Below, one piece after another: positions 61,963 through 64,000 of a DNA stretch of 64,000 nt. The notes beneath the pieces were generated by a model. It was not told the origin of the DNA. It did not search any database and worked only from the letters and a program-made list of their open reading frames with translations. Numbering within the stretch: the first letter of the stretch is position 1; the number at the start of each line of letters is the position of its first letter. The position numbers were made by a program, and so were the translations under genes. Location of the stretch: assembly GCA_964019415.1 (NCBI GenBank), contig OZ025881.1:821201-885200 (forward strand), in the 5' to 3' direction. Source of the stretch: Ianthella basta (taxonomy: Eukaryota; Porifera; Demospongiae; Verongiida; Ianthellidae).

Positions 61963-62687
61963 CAGGGCCGTAGCACCCAGTCCGGCCGGTCCGGCCATGG
62001 CCGGACCGGTTTTATCCTCAGAGACAAGATTTCTAAAAATCAAAGCTAAGCATTGTAAGACAGTTTCAGATTTGGGGGGGGCACTAACCAAAGTTTGCAA
62101 TGCTCTGCTTTCTGATTGGTCTCCATACCGCGCGCGGGTGGCTGAATTTCGCCTAGTTATTAAGTGAAATAGCACTTGAACAATCATTATCTGCGCTGCA
62201 CGGCGGCCATCTTACAATGACGTTTGCATAAAATTATAAACCGTTGCATCATCTTGTAGATGTTATAAGACACCTTACTGTACTGTAACCATGGGGATCC
62301 TACATCTCTATGCTTAAAAGTGCCTGCTGATCTGTTGTGATACTCCCACAATATACACAGTCAAGCTGTCACATGCAACAGCTGTTGTTACATAGCGCGA
62401 GCATGACTATTGCAAGATCTTGTTGAGACAGCTAAATCAAGACCGATTCAATATCATTTGTCACATGCAAGAAGGCCATTGACAGGCTTGCTGCAGCAAA
62501 ATGCTTTAAGGCTCAGCTTGTTGAACACATGTGAGTGGGATACTGATAGTCTTGAAATGCCCCAGAATTGATCTTAGAGCATCCAGATTTCAAAAATTTC
62601 CTTGGGGGGCATGCCCCCAGACCCCCTACAAGGTCAGGCACACTATGTAATGGTCGGACCGGTTTCTATCCTTGTGCTACGGCCCTG
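61963..62687. mobile_element. hAT-like non-autonomous DNA transposon (725 bp)
   Basis: The termini CAGGGCCGTAGCAC and GTGCTACGGCCCTG are exact reverse complements (14 bp). Subterminal copies of GGACCGGTTT lie near both ends. A GGGGGGCATGCCCCCAGACCCC block near the right end is a feature I associate with hAT-type elements in invertebrates. A clear 8-bp target duplication is not visible (flanks share only taatg). No transposase frame is present. Confidence 0.7.
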
Positions 62688-62942
62688 TAATGCCATAACA
62701 CATGGCAGAGTTCCACTATCTAAGTTCTGCCCTAATTGTACCCTCTTCTCCAGTGTGACCATATTAAACATCTAATGCCTCACCTTGTATCTTCATTGGA
62801 CATGTTCATACAATATGGAGGGTACTCATCGTGCATTCACAAAATATTACTAAGCTATTACAATCTATGTACTGTTCTCTCTGCATGGCACAGTCCCTCA
62901 AAATCCAGATACTGTAAGGTGTGCGATAAGTTAGTTTAGCAC
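62688..62942. other. No gene recognised
   Basis: A short stretch between the hAT-like element and an inverted spacer-repeat copy. No feature is seen. Confidence 0.3.
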
Positions 62943-63150
62943 TCATGGCACATCAGCACTTCTCATGGGGTCCCATGTATATGACAAACTGGCGTGGGGC
63001 ATGGTTGATGTCATGCAGGCACAGTGACCAACGAGCCTTAACCTCCATGTAATGTCCAGATACATATATGGATTGTGCAGTGTACCACATTTCCTTCTCA
63101 ACAGCTCATCATACAGCACATCACCATCTGTCAAACAGATGTATTGTAAG
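62943..63150 (-). repeat. Inverted copy of the spacer repeat segment
   Basis: On the minus strand this matches the post-microsatellite part of the A-to-B spacer (tttgacagatggtgatg, gtgctgttgagaaggaaatgtgg, tggttaaggct...). One reading frame is partly conserved with the recurrent 73-codon frame of the spacers (CLTDGD, LLR, CGT, WRL, VGH, MPH). Confidence 0.6.
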
Positions 63151-64000
63151 CTACTGCATGTCCTTACTATAGTTGCAGCAGCCTTCCCATCTGGTAACTG
63201 CACATACCACAAGTATTTATAGTACAAATGTGTCATTAGGTTACACTTCTTGTACACCTAGCACTCCCAATGTATTCAGCTACCATCACCTAAGCCATAC
63301 ACAAGGGATGGGCTTCACTACTACCTGGTATCACGTAAAGCCATGGCAGCCAGATGAAATGAGCTGCCATACAAGGAAAGGAGGAAAGAAGTGCACTAGA
63401 GGGCATGCACTGCTTCTATATATGTTTGGTATAATATAATGGCCACCATGAACCTAATATTCCTATTCTTCTCATATTACACTTGCACTTGGAAACCAAA
63501 GTTATTACTGGCAGGGCACATTACTGCAAGATTAGCTGCGATAACAATTGGGAAAATGATCAGGGATTTGCCATCTCACACATAGTTTGGTTTCTATTTT
63601 TGACACTTGCTCAATGCTTAATTAAGTATCTGGCATTAGTACAGTGGGAATGTGCAGCCACTAATGAAGCCTTGTCCCTTTGATGAGCACCTGTATGGTT
63701 TAAGTATGGCAGCATAATATGAGGAATGGATTAATTTGGGAGTGGTAGGTAGGCAGGTAAACAGATGGAAGCAGATGGGTGAACATGTCTGAGTCATTAT
63801 CACAAGCAATTCCCATGTTATACCTGTCACCAGGAGTGTATAATCATATTAATAAAAACATGAATTAAGGAATAGCAGAGGGAAGCACCCGTGCTACACA
63901 CCCGACTGTTTTAATCACTTGTGCTCCTGTTTCAAACTAAGTGACGTTGCTCGATACTAGCAAAGCACCTTGAACAGATCTGCTAACTTAGTATTTCACA
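63151..64000. other. No gene recognised
   Basis: The right edge of the window. There are only short open frames; I cannot assign any feature. Confidence 0.35.

Overview
The window looks like animal nuclear DNA, most likely from an AT-rich, repeat-dense marine invertebrate; a sponge is my best guess, but nothing in the sequence proves it. The evidence is TATA-box promoters, introns with GT-AG borders, long GT microsatellites, terminal-inverted-repeat transposons and a Penelope-like retroelement with a GIY-YIG domain. I see no bacterial operons, rRNA or tRNA.

Left flank (1-11.9 kb). The first two coding exons of a HEAT-repeat gene resembling MROH1 (Maestro heat-like repeat family) lie on the minus strand at 4230-3528. 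Upstream of them, also on the minus strand, is a diverged member (D1) of the secreted family described below. A broken Penelope-like element (7546-8855) with perfect 90-bp inverted flanks sits between the two arms of a larger inverted repeat (about 6352-6932 and 9193-9780). A 74-bp palindrome with hammerhead-like motifs is at 2926-2999.

Central array (11.9-55.9 kb). Fifteen single-exon genes or gene remnants, all on the plus strand, encode small secreted cysteine-containing proteins of about 160-185 residues. All begin with almost the same signal peptide (core KTFLIASVIYTLTFGA) followed by PVKRDT, while the mature parts differ. There are three classes, in the order A1 B1 C1 A2 B2 A3 B3 A4 B4 A5 B5 C2 A6 B6 A7. 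A-B units of about 6.55 kb are repeated nearly identically from 26 to 44 kb, and a larger B-C-A block is also duplicated. A and B genes are separated by two kinds of spacer. One carries a GT microsatellite and a B-type promoter. The other carries a small TA-flanked MITE and an A-type promoter. A1 to A6 have lost their C-terminus by fusion to a dispersed repeat at a 14-bp palindrome; only A7 is complete. C1 and C2 were hit in the signal-peptide region by a DNA transposon whose end now supplies a start codon. C2 also carries a second, Mutator-like insertion nested in the first. A6 has a nonsense codon, B6 a frameshift and C2 a C-terminal frameshift.

Inside the three 6.55-kb units is a 1.18-kb insertion with a CpG-rich, promoter-plus-exon-like segment, possibly a captured piece of a host gene.

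Right flank (55.9-64 kb). This holds dispersed copies of the same spacer repeats, a foldback repeat, a second minus-strand family member (D2, intact, 180 residues) and a hAT-like non-autonomous element.

The function of the secreted family is unknown. What can be seen is a TATA promoter, a signal peptide, a dibasic site, several N-glycosylation sequons, a conserved cysteine pattern and a conserved C-terminal LCWA motif. With recent amplification, gene decay and promoter swapping, this looks like a fast-evolving lineage-specific secreted family.
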